From assembly GCF_008124785.1 (NCBI RefSeq), contig NZ_VNHU01000001.1, positions 124,001 to 188,000 on the forward strand: DNA of 64,000 nt, read 5' to 3'. The stretch's first letter is position 1; every line of letters starts with the position of its first letter. Position numbers and translations under genes: made by a program. The notes below the pieces were generated by a model. The model had not been told where the DNA came from, ran no database searches, and saw only the letters and a program-made list of their open reading frames with translations. The stretch is from Aquimarina intermedia (lineage in GTDB: Bacteria > Bacteroidota > Bacteroidia > Flavobacteriales > Flavobacteriaceae). Shown here piece after piece: positions 8,974 through 17,764 of the stretch.

Positions 8974-9003
8974 AAAAAAAGTTTTACAAAATATTCTCAA
9001 TTT

Positions 9004-9030
9004 GCCTCCTAATTTAGGAGGCTTTTTTCT
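9004..9030 (+). terminator. Terminator after DUF3078 copy 1
   Basis: An 8-bp stem GCCTCCTA/TAGGAGGC with a 3-base loop is followed by a T run. Confidence 0.85.
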
Positions 9031-9084
9031 TCGAATAAACCTAATAAAATCATCCCATAACCGTTATAAGCCCTACACACTCTT

Positions 9085-9092
9085 TATATTTG
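9085..9092 (+). promoter_or_regulatory. Probable -7 element of DUF3078 copy 2
   Basis: An exact TATATTTG lies 29 bases before the ATG of the second DUF3078 gene. With the terminator upstream it shows that the two copies are separate transcription units. A -33 TTG is not clear. Confidence 0.5.
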
Positions 9093-9121
9093 CATTTTTG
9101 AAATAGAATTAATAGTGAAGT

Positions 9122-10021
9122 ATGAGAAATTATCTTCTTTACATCATAAGCATCGTATGCAGCGTAGCCTCATATTCTCAACAAAAGAATGTTGAAAAGG
9201 ATTCTCTTGATGGCTGGAAGACGCAAGGAAAAGTAGCAACTTTAATCAATCAGGCAGCTTTTAATAATAATTGGCAAGGAGGGGGTACTACCAACGTAGC
9301 GGGCAATGTGACTATCAAATTTGAATTCAATTATCGACAAGGTAGTCTCACATTGAATAATCGTTTTTTAGCCGATTATGGACTTACAAAAATAAAGGAC
9401 AAGAAGTTTACCCGTAAGACAAATGATAGAATGGAGTTAAACTCAGTTTTAAGTAAGAGAATTAAAACTACCAATTGGTATTATTCATATTTTATCAATT
9501 TTAAATCACAGTTTGATAAAGGGTTTAGGTTTGTAAAAATTCCGGACACAGAAGAAGAAATACGAATAGAAGAAACACGTTTTTTCTCACCTGCTTATAT
9601 ACAAACAGGACCGGGTATTTTATGGAAAAAAAGTGATTTATTATATGTAAACATAGCGCCTATAACCGCAAGAATGATTTTTGTGGACAATCAATTTACT
9701 GATGGTGAGGAGTATGAGGATGGGGATTATTTTGGATTAGATAAGGGAGAGACCTCACGTTTTGAATTTGGAGGATCTATCTCCATGTATGCTAAATTTA
9801 CCATCATGAAGAATATTTCATTAGAAAATATTCTTAACTTATATTCTAACTATATTGAAGAAGCTTATAACATCGATATTGATTATACCATGAACCTTCA
9901 ACTCAAAGTAAACAAGTATATCTCCACTACATTGGCTTTTCAAGCAATTTATGATGATAATGCAACAAGAGGCTTTCAGATCAGAGAGATCCTCGGTTTT
10001 GGTCTAACCTATACCTTTTAA
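9122..10021 (+). CDS. DUF3078 outer-membrane-like protein, copy 2
   Basis: A 299-residue paralogue of the preceding gene, with a signal peptide (cleavage near VASYSQ) and the same beta-rich DUF3078 domain. Shared landmarks are WQGGGTTNVAG, LADYGLTKIKDKKFTRKTND and the C-terminal GFQIREILGFGLTYTF. The gene has its own promoter element, and its stop codon lies one base before the end of the converging hflX gene. The degree of divergence indicates an old duplication, so the two barrels may have different ligands or expression. No substrate can be named. Confidence 0.87.
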   Translation: MRNYLLYIISIVCSVASYSQQKNVEKDSLDGWKTQGKVATLINQAAFNNNWQGGGTTNVAGNVTIKFEFNYRQGSLTLNNRFLADYGLTKIKDKKFTRKTNDRMELNSVLSKRIKTTNWYYSYFINFKSQFDKGFRFVKIPDTEEEIRIEETRFFSPAYIQTGPGILWKKSDLLYVNIAPITARMIFVDNQFTDGEEYEDGDYFGLDKGETSRFEFGGSISMYAKFTIMKNISLENILNLYSNYIEEAYNIDIDYTMNLQLKVNKYISTTLAFQAIYDDNATRGFQIREILGFGLTYTF

Positions 10022-10022
10022 A

Positions 10023-11243
10023 TTATTTCTCTCCCTCTTGTTCCATAAATTCCGGATATAGAAAATTATTGTATGGAAAACGGGTTACATGAATTTCCCG
10101 AACCTCCTGATATACTCGTTTTCTAAATTCATCCATATTTTCTTTATTAATTGCCGAAATAAACAAAGCATTATCCCCTATCTTACTCATCCAGGTATCG
10201 CGCCACTCATCAAGCGTATAATGTGCTTTGGTACGAACTGTAGTAAGGTCATCTGCCTCGATAGTTGCGTGGGAATACGCGTCTATCTTGTTAAACACCA
10301 TAATTGTCGGTTTATCCAAACTTGCAATCTCTTCCAGAATCTTATTTACAGAAGCAATATGATCCTCAAATTGAGGATGAGATATGTCTACGACATGAAG
10401 CAACAAATCTGCCTCTCTAACTTCATCCAACGTACTCTTAAAACTCTCTACTAACTGGGTAGGTAATTTTCTTATAAACCCGACGGTATCGCTTAGTAAA
10501 AAAGGAAGGTTCCCAATGACTACTTTTCGTACCGTGGTATCCAGAGTAGCAAACAGTTTATTTTCAGCAAAAACGTCGCTCTTTGCAATGACGTTCATTA
10601 AGGTTGATTTACCAACATTTGTATATCCCACTAAGGCTACGCGTACCAATTGACCACGATTACCTCGCTGTGTAGCCATCTGTTTATCGATGGTTAGCAT
10701 TTTTTTCTTTAATAAGGAGATGCGATCGCGCACAATACGGCGGTCCGTTTCGATCTCTGTCTCACCCGGACCACGCATTCCGATACCCCCACGCTGACGT
10801 TCCAAATGTGTCCACATCCCGGTAAGTCGAGGCAGTAAATATTGATATTGAGCAAGCTCTACCTGAGTTCTCGCATAGCTTGTCTGCGCACGTTGCGCAA
10901 AAATATCAAGAATTAAATTCGTACGATCAATTATTTTCGATTTTAAAATACGCTCTATGTTACGCTGTTGTGCAGGTGTTAACTCATCATCGAAAACTAC
11001 AGTGCCAATATCATGTTGCTCAACATATGCTTGCACCTCTTCCATTTTACCGGTACCGATAAAAGTTTTAGAATTGGGCATATCCATTTTTTGAGTAAAG
11101 CGTTTGACCACTTCTCCACCGGCGGTATAGGTAAGGAACTCTAATTCATCTAAGAATTCGTTAAGTTTTTCTTCGTTTTGATGTTTTGTAACGATACCAA
11201 TAAGTATGGCTTTCTCGTACTCAAAGTCTTTTTTTTCTAGCAT
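10023..11243 (-). CDS. hflX: GTPase HflX
   Basis: A 406-residue ribosome-associated GTPase that splits or rescues stalled ribosomes under stress. The N-terminal HflX domain includes the glycine-rich RGGIGMRGPGETEIETDRR, followed by a coiled region. The G domain has G1 GYTNVGKSTL, G2 region FATLDTT, G3 DTVGF and G4 NKID. The length is normal. The gene is single and converges with DUF3078 copy 2. Its ATG is followed by KKDFEYEKAILIGI, the expected family N-terminus. All nucleotide-binding motifs are intact. Confidence 0.96.
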   Translation of the reverse strand: MLEKKDFEYEKAILIGIVTKHQNEEKLNEFLDELEFLTYTAGGEVVKRFTQKMDMPNSKTFIGTGKMEEVQAYVEQHDIGTVVFDDELTPAQQRNIERILKSKIIDRTNLILDIFAQRAQTSYARTQVELAQYQYLLPRLTGMWTHLERQRGGIGMRGPGETEIETDRRIVRDRISLLKKKMLTIDKQMATQRGNRGQLVRVALVGYTNVGKSTLMNVIAKSDVFAENKLFATLDTTVRKVVIGNLPFLLSDTVGFIRKLPTQLVESFKSTLDEVREADLLLHVVDISHPQFEDHIASVNKILEEIASLDKPTIMVFNKIDAYSHATIEADDLTTVRTKAHYTLDEWRDTWMSKIGDNALFISAINKENMDEFRKRVYQEVREIHVTRFPYNNFLYPEFMEQEGEK

Positions 11244-11354
11244 CGATTTTGCTTTAATCTACTTGCACGTATAAGTGCGTAATTAGTTATCAAAGGTACA
11301 ACATTGTCTGGGTTTGAATTTGTACTTTAGGAGTTTCTTATAATTTCTTCCTAC

Positions 11355-12326
11355 ATGGATTTACCATTATTTCGTTCAACTAAAAACGATTCACTATACA
11401 CACTAGCTTTTTATAACCTCGAAAATCTGTTTGATACAGAGGATGATCTCAAAACATTGGATGACGATTTTCTTCCACATTCTGAACGCAGATGGAACCG
11501 CAAGCGTTATGAAAAGAAATTGTACAAGCTAAGTTCGGTTATTACAAGGATTGGGACATCTAAAAGCTCTAAACCACCGATTCTCGTTGGTGTTGCTGAG
11601 GTCGAAAACAAAAAGGTGTTGCTAGACTTGGTAGCAACTAAAAAAATGGTGTCTAATCAATATGGTATTGTTCATTACAATTCTCCGGATGAACGAGGCA
11701 TTGATGTTGCCTTATTATATCAGAAAGATCACTTTAAGGTCATAACCTCTAAAACAGTTACAGTACTCGTTGATAATGAACCTGGAATAAGGGATTATAC
11801 TCGTGACATCTTACATGTTGAAGGATTTATGAATGAAGAAAAAATTCATGTTCTTGTGAATCATTGGCCGTCTCGCCGAGATGGGGCTGAAAACACTGCG
11901 TATAAAAGAATTATAGCAGCTCAGAAAAACAGAGAACTTATAGCACAAATTCAAGCACATGATGCGGAAGCTAAAATTGTCGTCATGGGTGATTTTAATG
12001 ACGACCCTAATAGTGAAAGTGTAAAGGATCACTTGGTTCAGCAAGATCTTTATAACCCAATGATGAAATTACACACTAGATATCGAGGCAGTTTGAGTTA
12101 TCGTAGTCAATGGAATTTGTTTGATCAGATAATCATAAGTCATTCATTCCATAAATTTCAGCGAGGAAAACATAGTTTTGATCATGCTGATATATTTGAC
12201 AGAAAGTATATTAGAGTATTTGAAGGCAGATATAAAGGAAGCCCTTTTCGTACCTACGCTGGACCCAATTATCAAGGCGGCTATAGTGATCATTTTCCTG
12301 TATATATATCCTTAAAGTTACATTAA
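11355..12326 (+). CDS. Endonuclease/exonuclease/phosphatase family protein (cytosolic)
   Basis: A 323-residue protein of the DNase I-like EEP superfamily. Seen motifs are FYNLENLFD near the N-terminus (the metal-binding Asn region), VGVAEVEN (the catalytic Glu), HWPSRRDG, GDFNDDPN (catalytic Asp-Asn) and the terminal SDHFPVY (catalytic Asp-His). No signal peptide is seen, so it is likely cytoplasmic. Members act on nucleic acids, phosphoinositides or other phosphodiesters; the substrate cannot be read from sequence. The next gene on the same strand encodes a far larger, exported EEP protein, but the 128-base gap does not prove co-transcription. Confidence 0.88.
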   Translation: MDLPLFRSTKNDSLYTLAFYNLENLFDTEDDLKTLDDDFLPHSERRWNRKRYEKKLYKLSSVITRIGTSKSSKPPILVGVAEVENKKVLLDLVATKKMVSNQYGIVHYNSPDERGIDVALLYQKDHFKVITSKTVTVLVDNEPGIRDYTRDILHVEGFMNEEKIHVLVNHWPSRRDGAENTAYKRIIAAQKNRELIAQIQAHDAEAKIVVMGDFNDDPNSESVKDHLVQQDLYNPMMKLHTRYRGSLSYRSQWNLFDQIIISHSFHKFQRGKHSFDHADIFDRKYIRVFEGRYKGSPFRTYAGPNYQGGYSDHFPVYISLKLH

Positions 12327-12454
12327 AATGACTTATTTTTCAGCAATAAAACAGTACCTTAATTGCTTAAAGGTTTCATAACCTAAAAACCTACCCAAAT
12401 TTATTGTGATTTTCAAAATTGCCGTGGTATAATATATACTTAAACACACACACA

Positions 12455-15400
12455 ATGAATCTTAAATTACTCTTCACCCTTGCGGTAAGCATTACCCTAT
12501 GTTGTACAATGAGTAGTACAGCACAATCCGTTTTTATAAACGAAATTCACTACGACAATTCAGGTACCGATGTTGACGAAGCTATCGAAATAGCCGCCCC
12601 CGCCGATACAGATCTCAGCGGTTGGAGCCTCGTTTTATACAATGGCTCTAATGGTCAAATGTACAACACCATCGCCTTGTCAGGTAGTATTTCGGATCAG
12701 CAAAATGGTTATGGAACGGTGATCGAAACTTTACCCACCAACGGTCTACAGAACGGTGCTCCGGATGGCGTTGCTTTAGTTGATAATTCGAATACTGTTG
12801 TTCAGTTTTTGAGTTATGAAGGTGTATTTACAGCAGTAGATGGACCTGCATCGGGTCTTACAAGTGTTGATATTGTAGTTTCAGAAACAAGTAGCACTGC
12901 GGTGGGGAGTTCGTTACAACTTTCGGGTAATGGAACAAATTATACCGATTTCACTTGGGAAGCATTGGATACAAATACTTACGGTGCTGTAAATACGAAT
13001 CAAACCTTTGGTACGGTGGTAATCGATCCGGTTCTCAATGAATTTGTACTGAATCACACGGGATCGGATACTGACGAATTTATCGAAATTCTAGCGGGAC
13101 CGTCTACAGATCTAAGTATGTATACCGTACTGGAAATAGAAGGAGACAGTAATGCAGCGGGAATGATTGACGAAGTAATTCCACTGGGAACCACAGATGC
13201 ATTAGGTTATTTTACAACCGACTTTGCGGCAAATATGTTCGAAAACGGAACCCTTTCACTTCTTTTGGTAAAGAATTTTACAGGAAATCCGGGAGATGAT
13301 TTAGACACTAATGATGATGGCGTGTTCGACAGTACTCCATGGGAACAAATAGTAGATGCCGTGGGAGTTAATGACGGTGGAACCGCTGATGTTAATTATA
13401 GCAACGTAACATTATCACAGTCCTTCGATGGCAGTACATTCACTGTGGGCGGAGCCTCTAGATTTCCTAATGGTACGGACACCGATGCTACTTCGGATTG
13501 GAGACGCAATGATTTTGACGGACAAGGATTACCAAGCTTCCCTCTTGCCAATGCAGAACCGGGAGAAGCTATCAATACTCCTGGTGGTGAAAATCAAGTT
13601 GTAGATGAGGTTGCAGAAGTTGTAGTTTTGATTAACGAGGTAGATGCGGATACTGAGGGTTCTGATATACTTGAATTTATTGAATTGTATGATGGTGGTA
13701 TGGGCAACACTGCGTTAGATGGTTATACAGTTGTCTTATATAATGGGTCAAATAACCAATCTTATGCCGCATTCGATTTATCCGGATTTACGACCAATGC
13801 GAATGGATATTTAGTATTAGGAAACCCGGGTGTAAACAATGTAACAATTACTTTTCCCGGAAACGGAGTACAAAATGGAGCCGATGCTGTAGCGCTTTAC
13901 AAAGCTGATGCCGCCAATTTTCCTAATGGAAGTGAAATTACCACTACCAATCTTATTGATGCGCTGGTTTATGACACTAATGATGCGGATGATGCCGAGC
14001 TTTTGACACTCCTTATTATGGGAGAGCTTCAAATTAATGAGGATGCTAAAGGTAACAAGGATATGCATTCTATGCAGCGTTTTCCTAATGGTTCCGGCGG
14101 ATTAAGAAATACGAGTTCCTATACACAGGCAGTGCCTACTCCGGGGACATCAAATACGAATGCTACGGAAGAAGTCGCGCTCATCATTAATGAGCTCGAT
14201 GCAGACACCCAAGGTTCTGATGCCTTAGAGTTTATAGAACTATATGATGGTGGGGTTGGAAACACTGCATTAGATGGTTATGTATTGGTTAATTATAATG
14301 GAAACGGGGATACAAGTTATAATGCCTTTGATCTGGATGGTTTTTCTACAAATGCCGAGGGATATTTTGTTTTAGGAAATGCAAATGTGGCTAATGTAAA
14401 CTTAGTAGTGCCGGGTAATAGCTTTCAGAATGGAGCTGATGCTGTAGCTTTATATTTTGATAACGCTAGTAGTTTTCCGAACGGGACCGCACTATCAACT
14501 ACGAATCTTATTGATGCCATTGTTTATGATACAGACGATGCTGATGATGTAGAGCTGTTGGCTTTATTAAATGAAGGTGCACCTCAGTTGAATGAGAATA
14601 GTAATGGTAATAAGGATGGAGAATCTCTGCAGCGTATGCCAAATGGAACGGGCGGACCCCGTAATACCCAAACCTATGTTGTCAAGGATCCAACACCGGG
14701 AGTATCCAATGATGGCGTCATCGTAGTTCCGGGCGAGATTATTTCTATTGCCGCAGCTCGTGCAGCAGCGATCGGTACTCCGGTTACGATTACAGGTGTA
14801 CTTACGGCAACAGATAATTTTAGAGGACCGGCGTTTATTCAAGATGCTACGGGGGGTATAGCCGTATTTGATCAGGTGATTCAATCCGGAGATACATTTC
14901 AGGTTGGTGACTCAATAACCCTTACGGGTACGCGAGTTGCTTTTAATGATCAGGTGCAGATTGACTCGGTAGTTGATGTAGTTGACAATGGCGAACCTCA
15001 GCAACCTATCACCCCCTTACCCATTATACTATCAGAACTCGCCAATCATCCGGGAGAATTGGTAGTGGTGCAAAATACAAGCTTTCCTAATCCGGGAGAT
15101 TTATTATTTGGAAACGCCAACTTTACGTTAACCGATGCAAATGGAGCAGGAGAGCTACGTATAGATAATGATGTAACTACGCTGGTAGGTAAAGTACAGC
15201 CAATTACGTGTCCGCAGATTACAGGAGTCGTAGGCCGTTTCAGAGAATTTTATCAACTCTTACCTCGTAATGCCGACGATATGCCTTGTGCTTTAGAATT
15301 TATTCCGCCAGGTGATACTATTAGTTTTCCGAAAGAGGAAACTTTTGACGTTGTTACTTGGAATATTGAATGGTTTGGCGATGAAGCCAATTCTCCGGTA

Positions 15401-17062
15401 GGAAACAACCCTATGTCTGATGCTATACAACGAGACAGTACAGCTGTAGTGTTAAAAAAATTAAATGCCGATATTTATGCCGTCCAAGAAATTGCAGATG
15501 ACTTACTATTTGCAGAACTGGTAAGCACGCTGCCGGGATATGATTTTATTTTATCGGATGCATTTTCAAATCCATCTTCTACTTCAAATGTTCAAAAATT
15601 AGGATTTATATATAATACAGAAACCGTAAATGTAGTATCAACCCGAGCTATGTTTACCACAATACATCCATTGTACAATGGGGGTGATGCGAGTGCAATA
15701 GCTGATTATCCAAATGAAACCACCCGATTTTTTGCAAGTGGTCGTTTACCGTTTCTGATGACTGCTGATGTGACAGTTGACGGAGTCACCGAGCGTATTG
15801 ATTTGGTGGCATTACATGCGCGAGCAAACAGTGGCACTGATGCTCAGGCACGTTACGATATGCGGAAATATGATGTTGAGGTGCTGAAGGATTCTTTAGA
15901 CGCTAATTTTGCTACTAATAAAGTTATTTTGTTAGGTGACTATAACGATGATGTCGATGAGACGGTTGCAGATATTAGTTCGACTATATCAAGTTATGAA
16001 CGATATATACAGGATAGTTCAAATTATACCATAGTATCATCAGCTCTCAGCGATGCAGGTCTACGCTCTTTTATTTTTAGAGAAAATATGATCGATCACA
16101 TTGCTATTACAAATGAATTGGATGAAAGTTATCTGGAAAATTCGGTCACGGTACATTATGATGTATATGATAATGATTATGCTTTTAATACCTCTGATCA
16201 TTTACCGGTATCTGCCCGATTTTTATTGACGCCACCAATAGTAGAAAATGAATGTATTGGAGGCTCTATGGTAGCATTCGATCAAGGCCTTCGTAAAGAT
16301 GGACGCCGTGTAGCCTATCATCGTAGTCGCGCTCAGAAAGCATTGGGTAGCCCTAATGAGCGACGTTATTTTAATTTTGTGAGTTTAGGATTCGGTGGAT
16401 CTATTACTATTGAATTGAATAATGAAATTTTTGACAATGTTGACAGCGACGAATTTATGGTGTATGAATCTACTGGATTTAGAGACAATATTTCTTGTCA
16501 TTATTTTCCGGAAGAAGCTGAGGTTTTTGCTTCTGTAGATGGAGAAACGTTTGTATCTCTTGGAAGTACCTGTCAGGACGGCGCTTTTGATCTGGCTAGT
16601 GGTGGTTTGCGTAGTGCAAAATTTATAAAAGTAGTTGACACCAGCGATAGCAGTAAGTTTCCTTGGTTTGCAGACGGGTATGATTTGGACGCTATTGTAT
16701 GCTTGGAGTCTGGAGAAACCATTCCGTTGCAAAAAGCAAGTGGAAGTATTGATAAACCTACTGACTACGAAAGCGAATTATTGACTGAAGCCGATACTAT
16801 AGAAGGTGTTGAAATTGTAGCTTCGCCAAACCCTGTGACTGATAGACTAAGTGTTCGCTTTACCACAAAAAACCGAAGTTCTTTACTTATATCGATTACC
16901 GATGTAACAGGACGAGAAGTATATACACAACAAGCGGTTATGAACTTTGGAAGTTCAATTCTGCAAGTAGACATGAAATCGTTTCCTCAGGGTATTTACG
17001 TAATTAAAGCAATCGACAAAGAGAATGGATCACAATACATAGAAAAGATTGTAAAAGAATAA
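12455..17062 (+). CDS. T9SS-exported multidomain EEP nuclease with lamin-tail domains
   Basis: A 1535-residue exoprotein. The start chosen is the ATG directly before the signal peptide (NLKLLFTLAVS..., cleavage near STAQS); an in-frame TTG 12 codons upstream is unlikely. Domains in order: two lamin-tail-like domains (about 25-370); two further lamin-tail repeats that are near copies (393-577 and 578-755); an OB-fold-like segment beginning ISIAAARAAA (about 760-945); an EEP nuclease domain (about 963-1257) with TWNIEWFG, YAVQEI, LLGDYNDD and TSDHLPVSARF; an extra beta domain (about 1265-1435); and a type A T9SS sorting domain (about 1455-1535) with SPNPVTDRL and GIYVIK. It is probably a cell-surface or secreted DNase for phosphate or DNA use. 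Catalytic motifs are intact. Confidence 0.9.
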   Translation: MNLKLLFTLAVSITLCCTMSSTAQSVFINEIHYDNSGTDVDEAIEIAAPADTDLSGWSLVLYNGSNGQMYNTIALSGSISDQQNGYGTVIETLPTNGLQNGAPDGVALVDNSNTVVQFLSYEGVFTAVDGPASGLTSVDIVVSETSSTAVGSSLQLSGNGTNYTDFTWEALDTNTYGAVNTNQTFGTVVIDPVLNEFVLNHTGSDTDEFIEILAGPSTDLSMYTVLEIEGDSNAAGMIDEVIPLGTTDALGYFTTDFAANMFENGTLSLLLVKNFTGNPGDDLDTNDDGVFDSTPWEQIVDAVGVNDGGTADVNYSNVTLSQSFDGSTFTVGGASRFPNGTDTDATSDWRRNDFDGQGLPSFPLANAEPGEAINTPGGENQVVDEVAEVVVLINEVDADTEGSDILEFIELYDGGMGNTALDGYTVVLYNGSNNQSYAAFDLSGFTTNANGYLVLGNPGVNNVTITFPGNGVQNGADAVALYKADAANFPNGSEITTTNLIDALVYDTNDADDAELLTLLIMGELQINEDAKGNKDMHSMQRFPNGSGGLRNTSSYTQAVPTPGTSNTNATEEVALIINELDADTQGSDALEFIELYDGGVGNTALDGYVLVNYNGNGDTSYNAFDLDGFSTNAEGYFVLGNANVANVNLVVPGNSFQNGADAVALYFDNASSFPNGTALSTTNLIDAIVYDTDDADDVELLALLNEGAPQLNENSNGNKDGESLQRMPNGTGGPRNTQTYVVKDPTPGVSNDGVIVVPGEIISIAAARAAAIGTPVTITGVLTATDNFRGPAFIQDATGGIAVFDQVIQSGDTFQVGDSITLTGTRVAFNDQVQIDSVVDVVDNGEPQQPITPLPIILSELANHPGELVVVQNTSFPNPGDLLFGNANFTLTDANGAGELRIDNDVTTLVGKVQPITCPQITGVVGRFREFYQLLPRNADDMPCALEFIPPGDTISFPKEETFDVVTWNIEWFGDEANSPVGNNPMSDAIQRDSTAVVLKKLNADIYAVQEIADDLLFAELVSTLPGYDFILSDAFSNPSSTSNVQKLGFIYNTETVNVVSTRAMFTTIHPLYNGGDASAIADYPNETTRFFASGRLPFLMTADVTVDGVTERIDLVALHARANSGTDAQARYDMRKYDVEVLKDSLDANFATNKVILLGDYNDDVDETVADISSTISSYERYIQDSSNYTIVSSALSDAGLRSFIFRENMIDHIAITNELDESYLENSVTVHYDVYDNDYAFNTSDHLPVSARFLLTPPIVENECIGGSMVAFDQGLRKDGRRVAYHRSRAQKALGSPNERRYFNFVSLGFGGSITIELNNEIFDNVDSDEFMVYESTGFRDNISCHYFPEEAEVFASVDGETFVSLGSTCQDGAFDLASGGLRSAKFIKVVDTSDSSKFPWFADGYDLDAIVCLESGETIPLQKASGSIDKPTDYESELLTEADTIEGVEIVASPNPVTDRLSVRFTTKNRSSLLISITDVTGREVYTQQAVMNFGSSILQVDMKSFPQGIYVIKAIDKENGSQYIEKIVKE
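13631..14740 (+). repeat. Internal tandem duplication of a lamin-tail domain
   Basis: Two in-frame units with a period of 555 bases (185 codons) begin at 13631 and 14186. Both begin INE-DADT-GSD and share EFIELYDGG, GNTALDGY, FQNGADAVALY-type and TNLIDA segments. Both also end in a proline-rich linker (PTPG). Amino-acid similarity is higher than nucleotide similarity, so the duplication is not very recent. Confidence 0.85.
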
Positions 17063-17095
17063 TTCTTTAAACTTTAATGGAACAAGTGTTAATTG

Positions 17096-17125
17096 AAAAG
17101 CCGACTGTTATGGTCGGCTTTTTTA
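17096..17125 (+). terminator. Terminator after exported nuclease
   Basis: A 10-bp stem AAAAGCCGAC/GTCGGCTTTT with a 7-base loop ends in a T run. Confidence 0.85.
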
Positions 17126-17229
17126 TATCTTGATCTCTAAAATTGCTTAACGACTTGCGTATGAGTGGGTTTTGAAAATATTATAGACTTGACATTGTTG
17201 TCAGATGATTATAGTAAAAGTCAACTATT

Positions 17230-17622
17230 TTACTTTACCCTCACATACTTCTCCTTGCAAGCCTCAATACACTGTATTGGATAGTCTAAAATAAGCGCAC
17301 CATCTTTTAATTCAAAATTAATACTTGATTCGGTAGTGTCACAAGTGATCATAAGCTTTGAGTTGTTCATTGAATACGATCCGGCAGTGCCTATGGTTGC
17401 ATCCTTACTCATTTGACAGTAGGAAGTAGTACTCTTTAGCGTACCATCTGCCAGAAAAGTAATTACTTTATTCTGGTTTGCTTTTTGAAAGGAGCCTTGA
17501 CCATTACCGGGATCTACTAAAACTTCGCTTAATTGCCAGGTGCCGACTAAGGCTGACTCTTTCTTTTCGGCGCAAGCATAAAATACCAGAATAATAAATG
17601 TGCTGAGGAGTAACTTTTTCAT
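17230..17622 (-). CDS. Lipocalin-like lipoprotein
   Basis: A 130-residue predicted lipoprotein with lipobox FYAC (Cys17). The mature part begins with LVGTWQLSEVLVDPG, which resembles the lipocalin-like domains common in Bacteroidota lipoproteins, followed by a FLADGTLKS strand and a SYSMNNSKLMITC strand. It has five cysteines in the mature part, two of them near the C-terminus (CIEACKEKYV). Ligand and role are unknown. The gene is single, with the exported nuclease converging from one side and a co-directional aminopeptidase gene upstream. Confidence 0.7.
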   Translation of the reverse strand: MKKLLLSTFIILVFYACAEKKESALVGTWQLSEVLVDPGNGQGSFQKANQNKVITFLADGTLKSTTSYCQMSKDATIGTAGSYSMNNSKLMITCDTTESSINFELKDGALILDYPIQCIEACKEKYVRVK

Positions 17623-17708
17623 AAATACTGAATTGTGTGTTATTGATTTACGAAGCTATAAAAATTCACGTGAAATACCTTACGGATATACCGCCGAGTT
17701 AGTATTTG

Positions 17709-17743
17709 AAAAACCCTTATATTTTTAGGATATAAGGGTTTAA
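17709..17743 (-). terminator. Terminator after aminopeptidase P
   Basis: An 11-bp stem AAACCCTTATA/TATAAGGGTTT with a 9-base loop lies just downstream of the aminopeptidase stop. The flanking A and T runs would allow action on both strands. Confidence 0.75.
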
Positions 17744-17764
17744 AATTATAGAAATAAAAAGCAG

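Noticed and set aside
13631-14740. Tandem repeat as a mobile or satellite element
   Set aside because: It is in frame and a protein-domain duplication within one exported nuclease; no terminal repeats or transposase are present.
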